From Rhizobium leguminosarum (GTDB lineage Bacteria > Pseudomonadota > Alphaproteobacteria > Rhizobiales > Rhizobiaceae): a stretch of 64,000 bases of DNA. The translations under genes were made by a program, and so were the position numbers. The stretch is from contig NZ_CP025012.1 of assembly GCF_002953715.1 (NCBI RefSeq), positions 2,170,001 to 2,234,000 of the forward strand. Reading direction: 5' to 3'. Shown piece after piece: positions 54,978-64,000 of the stretch (positions are counted from its first letter, which is position 1; every line of letters starts with the position of its first letter). Under the pieces are notes generated by a model. That model made no database searches. It was not told the DNA's origin and saw only the letters and a program-made list of their open reading frames with translations.

Positions 54978-56396
54978 ATGACAAATTGGCTTCCTGATAT
55001 TTCCCGCGGTTCCGGGCCGGTCTATCTCCGGCTCGCCGACAGCATCGAATCCGCCATATCAAGCGGCGCCCTGCCCGCCGGCAGCAAGCTGCCGCCGCAG
55101 CGCAACCTTGCCTACGATATCGGCGTGACGATCGGCACGATCGGCCGCGCCTATGCGCTGGTGCATGAGCGCGGTCTGGTCGCCGGCGAAGTGGGGCGCG
55201 GCACCTATGTGCTGAACCGCTCGGAGACGCCGCCCGGCGAGCAGATCGATCCGCTGACCGTGTCGCTCGGCGGCACCCGCGTCCAGGATGCGCCGGCGGA
55301 CAAGATCCGCTTCGACACGACAGCCGCGCCCGATCTCGGCCAGGGCAAGATCATCGCAGGCATCCTCGCCGAGATCGGCGAGCAGCATCTTTCCGAAATC
55401 TCCTCCTATTCCCGCAGTTTCCCGCGCAACTGGTTCGAGGCCGGTCGCCTCTGGCTTGCTCGCAGCGGCTGGACGCCGGAGGTCGAAAACATCGTACCGA
55501 CGCTCGGCGCTCATGCGGCGGCAATCGCCGTTATCGCCGCCGTTTCGGCGCCGGGCGACAAGATCGTCTTCGAGGATCTCACCTATACCCAGGTCAGCCG
55601 CAGCGCCCGCCTTCTCGGACGCCGCACGCTGACGGTCGATTCCGATGAGCTCGGCGTGATCCCCGAGGATTTCGAGCGGCTCTGCCAGCAGCAGCATCCA
55701 AAGATCGCCTTCCTGATGCCGACCGTTCACAATCCGACGCTGGCGATCATGCCCTATGAGCGGCGCGTGGCCATCGCCGCAATCGCCAGGAAACACAGTG
55801 TCTGGCTGATCGAGGACGACCTCTACGGCGGCATGGCCGACGACGATACACCGCTGCTAGCCTCGATTGCGCCCGATCGCACCTTCCTCGTCAACGGCCT
55901 GTCGAAATCGGTCGCCGCCGGCGTGCGCGGCGGCTGGGTCGCCTGCCCGCCGCATTTTGCCCAGCGCATCAAGGTGACGCACAGGATGATCACCGGCGGC
56001 CTGCCCTTCATCCTGGCAGAAACCTGTGCGCGCCTCGTCGAAAGCGGCGCCGCGCACGAGATCCGCAGGGCAAGTGTTGAGGAACTCTCCCGGCGCGTCC
56101 GTCTCGCCCGCGAGCAGCTGCAGGGCTTCGATTTCCAATCGCACATACACGCGCCCTTCCTCTGGCTGAAACTGCCGGAGCCCTGGATGTCCGGCACCTT
56201 CAAGAATGCCGCCTTCCGCGACGGCGTGCTCGTCGACGACGAGGACGAGTTCAAGGCGGCGCGCGGGGAAAGACCCTATCATCGCGTTCGCATCGGTTTT
56301 TCCTCGCCGAAGACAGGGCAGGAGCTGGTCTCCGGTCTGATGATCCTGCGCCGGCTATTGGAAAACGGCGGTTCCGCCTATGACGGTGAAATATGA
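54978..56396 (+). CDS. MocR/GntR-family regulator with aminotransferase domain
   Basis: 472 residues from the ATG at 54978. An N-terminal winged helix (about residues 10-80: SGALPAGSKLPPQRNLAYD, then GVTIGTIGRAYALVHERGL) binds DNA. The rest is a fold-type I aminotransferase domain with the PLP Lys in VNGLSKSVAAGVRGGW near 314 and YGGMADDD near 290. MocR proteins sense PLP or amino compounds. Which genes it controls besides itself is not evident; the DUF1127 gene is divergent. Confidence 0.92.
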   Translation: MTNWLPDISRGSGPVYLRLADSIESAISSGALPAGSKLPPQRNLAYDIGVTIGTIGRAYALVHERGLVAGEVGRGTYVLNRSETPPGEQIDPLTVSLGGTRVQDAPADKIRFDTTAAPDLGQGKIIAGILAEIGEQHLSEISSYSRSFPRNWFEAGRLWLARSGWTPEVENIVPTLGAHAAAIAVIAAVSAPGDKIVFEDLTYTQVSRSARLLGRRTLTVDSDELGVIPEDFERLCQQQHPKIAFLMPTVHNPTLAIMPYERRVAIAAIARKHSVWLIEDDLYGGMADDDTPLLASIAPDRTFLVNGLSKSVAAGVRGGWVACPPHFAQRIKVTHRMITGGLPFILAETCARLVESGAAHEIRRASVEELSRRVRLAREQLQGFDFQSHIHAPFLWLKLPEPWMSGTFKNAAFRDGVLVDDEDEFKAARGERPYHRVRIGFSSPKTGQELVSGLMILRRLLENGGSAYDGEI

Positions 56397-56523
56397 CCTG
56401 TTGCAAATACACGTCATAAATCGAAAAAAATGCCTGGGCCTGCCCCCGAATACGTCGCGAATCGGACCTTTGTGTTAGCTCTTTGTCATTCCGCCGGGTG
56501 ATACGGAATCATAAGGACAGCAG

Positions 56524-57105
56524 ATGAGGATCGACTTCGGAAGGGTCGCTCTGCGCTTGTTGGGTATTGCGTCAGTGGCAGTGGTGGTCGGCATGCCGAC
56601 AATGGCCGGCTCGGCAACTGCCGGCGAACAGATATTCGATGAATTGCGCTTCGGCGTCTCGACCTCGGTACAATCGGGCCATTCCAGAGAAGACGGCGTC
56701 TTTCCGGAGATTACCGCTCTCTTCGATCCCTTCGGCTACGATACGGCGGTCGGCTGGCAGCAACAGCTGCTGCATCCCCGTGTGCATCTCGGTACCTCGA
56801 TCGGCACGTCAGGCGAGGCCAGCCAGTTCTTCACCGGCTTCACCTGGACGGTGGATTTCAACGAGAAGCTTTTTGCCGAAGCCGGCTTCGGCGGCGTCAT
56901 TCACACCGGCGATCTCGAGGGCGATGATGACGGCCCGGAACTCGGCTGTCGCGTCCTCTTCCACGAATATCTGGGCGCCGGCTATCGTTTCAACGCCCAC
57001 TGGAACGTCATGGCCCAGATCGCCCACTCCTCGCATGCCAATCTCTGCGACGGGCCGAACGACGGCATGACGCGCGCCGGTCTGCAGATCGGCTACAAAT
57101 TCTAG
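56524..57105 (+). CDS. pagL: Lipid A 3-O-deacylase (PagL-like)
   Basis: 193 residues. A signal peptide ends near GSATAG. The mature part is a small beta-barrel of the PagL/acyloxyacyl hydrolase family, with the Asn-His-Ser type active site region QIAHSSHANLC near residue 165 and the final aromatic YKF. It would remove the 3-linked acyl chain of lipid A in the outer membrane. A promoter-length gap of 127 nt precedes it, and a terminator follows. Confidence 0.85.
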   Translation: MRIDFGRVALRLLGIASVAVVVGMPTMAGSATAGEQIFDELRFGVSTSVQSGHSREDGVFPEITALFDPFGYDTAVGWQQQLLHPRVHLGTSIGTSGEASQFFTGFTWTVDFNEKLFAEAGFGGVIHTGDLEGDDDGPELGCRVLFHEYLGAGYRFNAHWNVMAQIAHSSHANLCDGPNDGMTRAGLQIGYKF

Positions 57106-57139
57106 CAGCGACCACTTTTCATCGTAAGGAAGAAGTTGC

Positions 57140-57167
57140 CTGCCCGCTGTTGACGGCGGGCATTTTC
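57140..57167 (+). terminator. Rho-independent terminator after pagL
   Basis: GCCCGC and GCGGGC form a stem around TGTTGACG, followed by ATTTTCC. Confidence 0.7.
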
Positions 57168-57236
57168 CTGTCGCGCGCCGTCCCTACATAGGCTAAAGAG
57201 CGGAAAACGCGCAACGGCAGGGACTTTCGAGAGCTC

Positions 57237-59468
<2,232 letters not shown>

Positions 59469-59487
59469 TGCGCAAGGAGTAACGATC

Positions 59488-59721
59488 ATGGCCATGAAAC
59501 CCGGCGATATCGAAGACATGATCAAGGCTGGGATTCCCGGTGCCAAGGTGACGATCCGCGATCTGGCGGGCGACGGCGATCACTACGCCGCCGAAGTCGT
59601 CGCCGAAGCCTTCCGCGGCAAGAGCCGCGTGCAGCAGCACCAGATGGTCTACGAGGCGCTGAAGGGCAATATGGGCGGCATACTGCACGCGCTGGCGTTG
59701 CAGACCTCCGCGCCGGAATAG
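59488..59721 (+). CDS. BolA-family protein
   Basis: 77 residues, AAGGAGTAA upstream of the ATG at 59488. The BolA core is AKVTIRDLAGDGDHYAAEVV near residue 19 and RVQQHQMVYEALKG near 47, with the conserved His in HQMVY. BolA proteins pair with CGFS glutaredoxins to move [2Fe-2S] clusters; grxD lies 2.6 kb downstream. It probably shares the purL transcript. Confidence 0.93.
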   Translation: MAMKPGDIEDMIKAGIPGAKVTIRDLAGDGDHYAAEVVAEAFRGKSRVQQHQMVYEALKGNMGGILHALALQTSAPE

Positions 59722-59755
59722 AGCCCGACGTAATCCCGATGACGATGCCCGGCCC

Positions 59756-60946
59756 TCAGCCGGGCATTCTCTTTTCGTCGGGATTGGCAAAGACCGAGGC
59801 CGGCATCGGCCCCGCGGTCATCAGCGTGAAATCAAACGACGCCTTTAGATCAGGGCCAAGCACATATTGCCGGTGGACGCGAAGCTGGTCTTTGCGGATC
59901 TTGCGGTAGTGCTCGCGCGTCAGCATTTGCTTGACGCGGATCAGGATCATCTTCGCCTCGGGCGCATCCGTATGGCCGGAGACGGCAACGACTGGCACCT
60001 TGTAGAAATTGATCGAATCCGTCAGGCACTGCACGTCGAGCCAGGAAATCTCTGGACAGCGGGCGATCAGCCCGACACGGGCGCGAAGCAGTGTTGCCGA
60101 TGACATGAGCGCGCATTGCAGGATGGCGCTGCCGAGTGTGGCAAACACCACACGCTTGCCCTTGAAGATCTCCGGCTCCCTTTCCAGCAATATGCCGATG
60201 ACATGGGCGGCAACGCTCGATCCCATGCTGTGCGAGGAGATCACATATTCATCCGCCTCTTCGTCAAGCGCCTTGCGCACGGCAGCGGCCCGGTCTTTCA
60301 GCCAGTCGTTGAAATCTGTCCGGTCCATGCGGCCGAGCGCCACCGCCATTGCCCAATCGGCGAAGAGGTGCAGCGTGTGGAAGCGTTCGGAAAACGGCAG
60401 GAAGGCGAAGATGAAGAAACAGAGCGCCAGCGGCCCGCTCCAGAGCATGTGCCACGGCGAAAAGCCAAGAGCAAAGGGCATGATGGCGATCTGCGCCGTC
60501 AGCGCGATCGCCAGCGCCGTCAGCAGGAACGGGAAGAGGAAGAACAGGCCGAAGCGCCAGGCGTGGCGGAAATATCCCCGCATGCCGCCTTCGAGCATGA
60601 TCTCGGCGCAGCTTCGGAAGCCTGCCATGATCTGGCTCAGCGTGTTGCCGCCGCGCAGCCTGCTTACCAGCGCATCATGATCGACCATGTGGATCCGGCT
60701 CTTCGTCTGCCAGCCCGGTGAACCGGTCCCTTCCCCGGCCGCCGCTTTGTCGGCGTCCCGTTCGCCCGTCGTGACCACGAAACTGAGGGGATCACGTCCC
60801 GCCTCCGGCGCCCCCGTTTCAACCGAATAGCCCCAGACGGCGGCACTCTGCCTGGCCGAACGCTCGTAGCGTGCCCTGTGGGCAACGCCGTCGAGCGGCT
60901 CGAAGCCCGTGAAATGCAGGACGACCCGCTTCTCGATCAGTTTCAT
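59756..60946 (-). CDS. Membrane alpha/beta-hydrolase-like protein
   Basis: 396 residues from the ATG at 60946 (GGAAGAG upstream). It has two close membrane helices (about 148-200: LFFLFPFLLTALAIALTAQ and ALCFFIFAFLPF). A lipase-type nucleophile elbow VISSHSMGSSVAAH is near 255, so a membrane-bound esterase or lipase is likely. The N-terminus VVLHFTGFEPLDGVAHRARY is typical of an uncharacterised rhizobial family. Substrate unknown. Confidence 0.8.
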   Translation of the reverse strand: MKLIEKRVVLHFTGFEPLDGVAHRARYERSARQSAAVWGYSVETGAPEAGRDPLSFVVTTGERDADKAAAGEGTGSPGWQTKSRIHMVDHDALVSRLRGGNTLSQIMAGFRSCAEIMLEGGMRGYFRHAWRFGLFFLFPFLLTALAIALTAQIAIMPFALGFSPWHMLWSGPLALCFFIFAFLPFSERFHTLHLFADWAMAVALGRMDRTDFNDWLKDRAAAVRKALDEEADEYVISSHSMGSSVAAHVIGILLEREPEIFKGKRVVFATLGSAILQCALMSSATLLRARVGLIARCPEISWLDVQCLTDSINFYKVPVVAVSGHTDAPEAKMILIRVKQMLTREHYRKIRKDQLRVHRQYVLGPDLKASFDFTLMTAGPMPASVFANPDEKRMPG

Positions 60947-61110
60947 TCCACTCTTCCGGCCGGACGAATGACCGGCATGTTGGTGCGATCCGGCTGCTGC
61001 GCCGCTGATAGGGGCAAAAAGCAGCGATGGTCTCGAAGCCGTCTTGCTAACCGAACTCTTCCGGAATTCAATAGCACCCATGTCGTTTCCATCACGAACG
61101 GAGGGGTTTT

Positions 61111-61341
61111 GTGGCCGACCTAGTCAAAGAATTGATATCAGGCGTCGTCGACAGCGTGTTGAAGGAGATCCTGAAAAAAACCACCGGCCGCGCCACGACG
61201 AAGCGCAGGAGGCGCAAGACACGCCCCGCCGCGACGACGAAGGTTGCGCGCAAGACGACCTCGGCCAAGCCTAAGCCCGCCCGCAAACAGGTCAGCAAGC
61301 GCCGCACCGCCGCTGGCCGCAGCCGCCAGCGACGCAGCTAA
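61111..61341 (+). CDS. Histone H1-like basic protein
   Basis: 76 residues, GTG start with GAGGGG upstream. An N-terminal hydrophobic/acidic helix (ADLVKELISGVVDSVLKEIL) is followed by a highly basic tail of Lys, Arg, Ala, Thr and Pro (TKRRRRKTRP, KPKPARKQ, then SRQRRS). Composition resembles H1-like or AlgP-type nucleoid proteins. DNA or RNA binding is inferred only from charge. A palindrome fragment follows at about 61342-61386, before the cytochrome gene. Confidence 0.65.
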   Translation: MADLVKELISGVVDSVLKEILKKTTGRATTKRRRRKTRPAATTKVARKTTSAKPKPARKQVSKRRTAAGRSRQRRS

Positions 61342-61402
61342 GGCACGATCAAATGTGAGCGGTTTCGGACGAATTCTGCGGCGCTCATGAGGGCATGAAC
61401 CG

Positions 61403-62224
61403 ATGATGCGCATTTTGAAAATCATTCTCGCGGCCATCGTCGCGATCTGTCTCATCGCCGTTGCCGGCGTCTACGCCCTGTCGGAGATGCGCCTTTCCAG
61501 GACCTACGACGTTGCTCTTGCCGATTTCACCGTCAAGACAACGCTGTCTGCCGAAGAAGCCGAACGTCGCGCCCGCACGCTGATGTGCAGCGGCTGTCAT
61601 CACGATGCCGGCAACGTGCTCATCGACGAGCCGGGCGTCGGCCGCATCGTCGCGCCGAACCTGACCCGCTTCGTGCCCATGTACAGCGATGCTGAACTCG
61701 TGCGCCTCATCCGCCATGGCGTCAAGAAGGACGGCACCGGCGCCTTCATCATGCCGGCAAGCAACTTCGCCAATATTGCCGATGACGATATGGCGGCGAT
61801 CATTGCGTGGATGCGCAGTTTGAAGCAGCTTCCCGATGCGGTGGCCGGAACGACGCAATGGGGACCGCTCGGGCGAATCGGGCTGGCGCTCGACAAGATC
61901 CCCTTCGAGGCCGATCTGGTGCCTGCCATCATCACCCCTGCCGCAGCGCGTCCGGCCGATATCGGCGAATACGCCTTCAGGACCGATTGCAGCCACTGTC
62001 ATAATCTCGATACGGCAAAGCAGTCGGAAGGCTTTCTGGCGCCGGCGCTTAAGCCTCTGGCGCAATCCTATTCGGCTGCCGATTTCAAGACGTTGCTGCG
62101 CACTGGCAAGGGTGTCGGCGGCCGCGATCTCGGCGTGATGACACAGGTTTCACAATGGAATTTCAGCCATTTCACCGATGTCGAAATCGAACAGATTCAG
62201 ACCTATCTCGCCATTCGACCGTAA
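61403..62224 (+). CDS. Membrane-anchored diheme cytochrome c
   Basis: 273 residues. An N-terminal helix (ILKIILAAIVAICLIAVAGV) anchors or exports the protein. Two CxxCH heme sites are present: MCSGCHHD near residue 62 and DCSHCHNL near 197. Each is followed by a distal Met candidate (FIMPASN near 117 and GVMTQVS near 250). It is a periplasmic electron carrier with two cytochrome c domains. No partner dehydrogenase lies nearby. The start may be the second Met. Confidence 0.9.
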   Translation: MMRILKIILAAIVAICLIAVAGVYALSEMRLSRTYDVALADFTVKTTLSAEEAERRARTLMCSGCHHDAGNVLIDEPGVGRIVAPNLTRFVPMYSDAELVRLIRHGVKKDGTGAFIMPASNFANIADDDMAAIIAWMRSLKQLPDAVAGTTQWGPLGRIGLALDKIPFEADLVPAIITPAAARPADIGEYAFRTDCSHCHNLDTAKQSEGFLAPALKPLAQSYSAADFKTLLRTGKGVGGRDLGVMTQVSQWNFSHFTDVEIEQIQTYLAIRP

Positions 62225-62369
62225 CGCGACGGCAACAACCCCGGCAACGGCTTGCGCGAACTGGTCTTTTTTTGGTTCGGGCAGCTGGAATTCCTGCCGT
62301 CGCATGCTATCTAAAGGCAACGATTGAAACGGTGGGCCTTTAACCCGCCTGTTGAAAGGATTAGGTCCC

Positions 62370-62705
62370 ATGAGCGGCATTCACGAATTCATCGGCAACG
62401 AAATCAAGACCAACGACGTCGTCCTCTTCATGAAGGGCACGCCGCAGTTTCCGCAGTGCGGTTTCTCCGGCCAGGTCGTGCAAATTCTTGATTACATCGG
62501 CGTCGAGTACAAGAGCGTCAACGTGCTCGCCGATTCGGAAATCCGCCAGGGCATCAAGGAATATTCCAACTGGCCGACAATCCCGCAGCTTTACATAAAG
62601 GGTGAGTTCGTCGGCGGTTGCGACATCGTCCGGGAAATGTTCCAGGCTGGTGAACTGCAGCAGCATCTCCAGGAAAATGGCATCGCGGTGCGCGCCGCCT
62701 CCTGA
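62370..62705 (+). CDS. grxD: Monothiol glutaredoxin Grx4/GrxD
   Basis: 111 residues with the monothiol active site [11 protein letters not shown] near residue 28, plus [19 protein letters not shown] near 68. CGFS glutaredoxins bind a [2Fe-2S] cluster with glutathione and work with BolA proteins. The ATG at 62370 follows AAAGGATTAGG. It lies near a BolA gene, as in many alphaproteobacteria. Confidence 0.96.
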   Translation: MSGIHEFIGNEIKTNDVVLFMKGTPQFPQCGFSGQVVQILDYIGVEYKSVNVLADSEIRQGIKEYSNWPTIPQLYIKGEFVGGCDIVREMFQAGELQQHLQENGIAVRAAS

Positions 62706-62800
62706 CCGGTCACCGGACGTCCGCCCGGTTTCCAAATCTGTTTCTTGAGTTCGAGGCGCTGCGGCCAGCAGCGCCTTGACCTGTTTATGGGAATTTCATT

Positions 62801-64000
62801 GTGACAGATTCATCACAAGCCGTGTCCGCGGGCCGCCTGCCCATGGGCAAGCGAGAATTCATCGCGCTTGCCGCCTTCCTGATGGCCGTCAACTCGCTGG
62901 CGATCGACATCATGCTTCCTGCCTTGCAGCAGATCGGCGCGAGCCTCGGCGTCGAGAGCGAGAATCACCGGCAGTTCGTCGTCTCCACCTATCTGCTCGG
63001 CTTCGGCTGTGCCCAGCTGTTCTACGGCCCGCTCTCCGACCGTTTCGGCCGCCGCACGCCGCTTCTGATCGGTCTCGTCATCTATATCGTTTCCGCCATC
63101 GGCATCGTCTTCGTCCCCTCCTTCGCCGGCTTGCTGGTGCTGCGTTTCATCCAGGGCGTCGGCTCAGCCGCAACCCGCGTCATCACTGTGTCCATCGTTC
63201 GCGATATCTATGGCGGCCGGCAGATGGCCGAAGTCATGTCGCTGATCATGATGGTCTTCATGATCGTACCGGTCATCGCGCCCGGTACTGGCCAGATCGT
63301 CATGTTTTTCGGCAACTGGCACCTGATCTTCCTTTTTATCGCCACCATGGCGACTGCTATCGCCGTCTGGGCCTATCTCCGTCTGCCGGAAACCCTGCAT
63401 CCGCAGAATGTCCGCCCATTTACCGCCCGCTCGATCTTCGGCGCCTTCAAGCTGGTGCTGACCAATCGCGTCGCGCTCTGCTACACCATTGCCAGCACCT
63501 TCATCTTCGGCGCGCTGTTCGGCTTCATCAATTCGGCCCAGCAGGTCTATGTCGGCATCTACGATCTCGGCGTCTATTTCCCCTTCGCCTTCGCCGGCGT
63601 GGCGATCTTCATGTCGCTGTCGTCCTTCTTCAATTCACGCTTCGTCGGCAAGCTCGGCATGCGCCGGCTGTCGCACGGCTCGCTCATCGGCTTCATCGCC
63701 ATCAACACCGTCTGGTTGATCGTCCAGATGGCGAGCACCGAGCCGATGCCCTTCGCTCTGTTCATCTCCTTCTTCGGCCTTGCCATGTTCCAGTTCGGTT
63801 GGATCGGCTCGAACTTCAATTCGCTCGCCATGGAGCCGCTCGGCCACGTCGCCGGCACTGCCTCTTCCGTCCTCGGCTTCATGAGCACAGTCGGCGGCGC
63901 CATCATCGGCGCCGGCATCGGCCAGGCCTTCGACGGCACGGCGCTGCCGATGGTCGCCGGTTATTTCACCGTGTCGATCATCGGGCTCGTCTTCGTGCTG
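62801..64000 (+). CDS. MFS multidrug exporter, Bcr/CflA type (3' end beyond window)
   Basis: 400 codons are present; the gene runs off the right edge. GTG at 62801 is the likely start; ATG at 62843 is an alternative. The Bcr/CflA pattern is clear: LAIDIMLPALQQIG near residue 33, the loop motif GPLSDRFGRRTPLL near 78 and GSAATRVITVSIVRDIYGG near 123. Eleven membrane helices are visible. It probably exports drugs by proton antiport; the substrate is unknown. Confidence 0.9.
   Translation, partial: MTDSSQAVSAGRLPMGKREFIALAAFLMAVNSLAIDIMLPALQQIGASLGVESENHRQFVVSTYLLGFGCAQLFYGPLSDRFGRRTPLLIGLVIYIVSAIGIVFVPSFAGLLVLRFIQGVGSAATRVITVSIVRDIYGGRQMAEVMSLIMMVFMIVPVIAPGTGQIVMFFGNWHLIFLFIATMATAIAVWAYLRLPETLHPQNVRPFTARSIFGAFKLVLTNRVALCYTIASTFIFGALFGFINSAQQVYVGIYDLGVYFPFAFAGVAIFMSLSSFFNSRFVGKLGMRRLSHGSLIGFIAINTVWLIVQMASTEPMPFALFISFFGLAMFQFGWIGSNFNSLAMEPLGHVAGTASSVLGFMSTVGGAIIGAGIGQAFDGTALPMVAGYFTVSIIGLVFVL

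Noticed and set aside
55059..55796. 245-codon minus-strand frame
   Set aside because: Antisense to the MocR regulator, whose domains are clear.

Overview
The window looks like chromosome from a Rhizobium (R. etli / R. leguminosarum type alphaproteobacterium). Reasons: high GC, a sufB-sufC-sufD-sufS operon behind a RirA-type iron motif, a tandem glycine riboswitch in front of gcvT-gcvH-gcvP, an ATP12-type ATPase assembly factor, and several families of the palindromic intergenic repeats typical of rhizobia. There is no rRNA, no CRISPR array, no insertion sequence and no obvious prophage. Most of the window is housekeeping, with a few accessory islands.

Layout. 1-5050 (minus strand): crcB, an RluC-type pseudouridine synthase, a HAD phosphatase, the ATP12 chaperone, a small lipoprotein and pccB (cut by the window edge). 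5173-7012: a small protein with a perfect terminator, then a secreted YcnI-PCuAC copper-binding fusion with a small CxxC secreted protein. 7175-11873: glycine riboswitch, gcvT, gcvH, gcvP. 11874-14107: an apparent insertion holding a degenerate tRNA-like sequence, two palindromic repeats and a divergent SDR/TetR pair. It is closed by a second, diverged copy of the gcvP 3' end with its terminator. 14229-19358: GH25 lysozyme lipoprotein, FdhF/YdeP-type molybdopterin oxidoreductase, a candidate small RNA, Dps and a minimal flagellar-rod-like protein.

19425-26723 (minus): the Fe-S assembly operon, in transcription order cysteine desulfurase, sufB, an 81-aa protein, sufC, sufD, sufS, sufT and an A-type carrier. 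26941-32000: alpha/beta hydrolase, acyltransferase, GNAT, anmK and tyrS. 32029-41879: a small secreted ORF, a large AsmA-like envelope protein, Bcp peroxiredoxin, a ferritin-like DUF455 protein, an M23 endopeptidase, a DEAD-box helicase, Nudix, TfoX-N and flavin reductase genes. 42062-46552: a periplasmic binding protein, rpe-DUF2259-membrane protein, and purB. 46631-51633: an AT-rich membrane ORFan, an iron-permease-family protein, a DUF2189 protein, an RBBP9-type hydrolase and a PAS-GGDEF-EAL protein.

51884-59721: purC-purS-purQ with a KptA/Tpt1 RNA 2'-phosphotransferase inserted between purS and purQ, a lipoprotein, a DUF1127 protein, a MocR regulator, PagL, purL and BolA. 59756-64000: a membrane alpha/beta protein, a histone-H1-like basic protein, a diheme cytochrome c, the CGFS glutaredoxin Grx4 and the start of an MFS exporter. 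Two themes recur: Fe-S and iron handling (suf, Dps, BolA, Grx4, iron permease) and purine synthesis (purB, C, S, Q, L).

I saw no unmistakable new multi-gene system. The best leads are the gcvP-end duplication bracketing the SDR/TetR insert, kptA inside the purine operon, the candidate small RNA near 17.7 kb, the copper-binding fusion and the minimal flagellar-rod paralogue.
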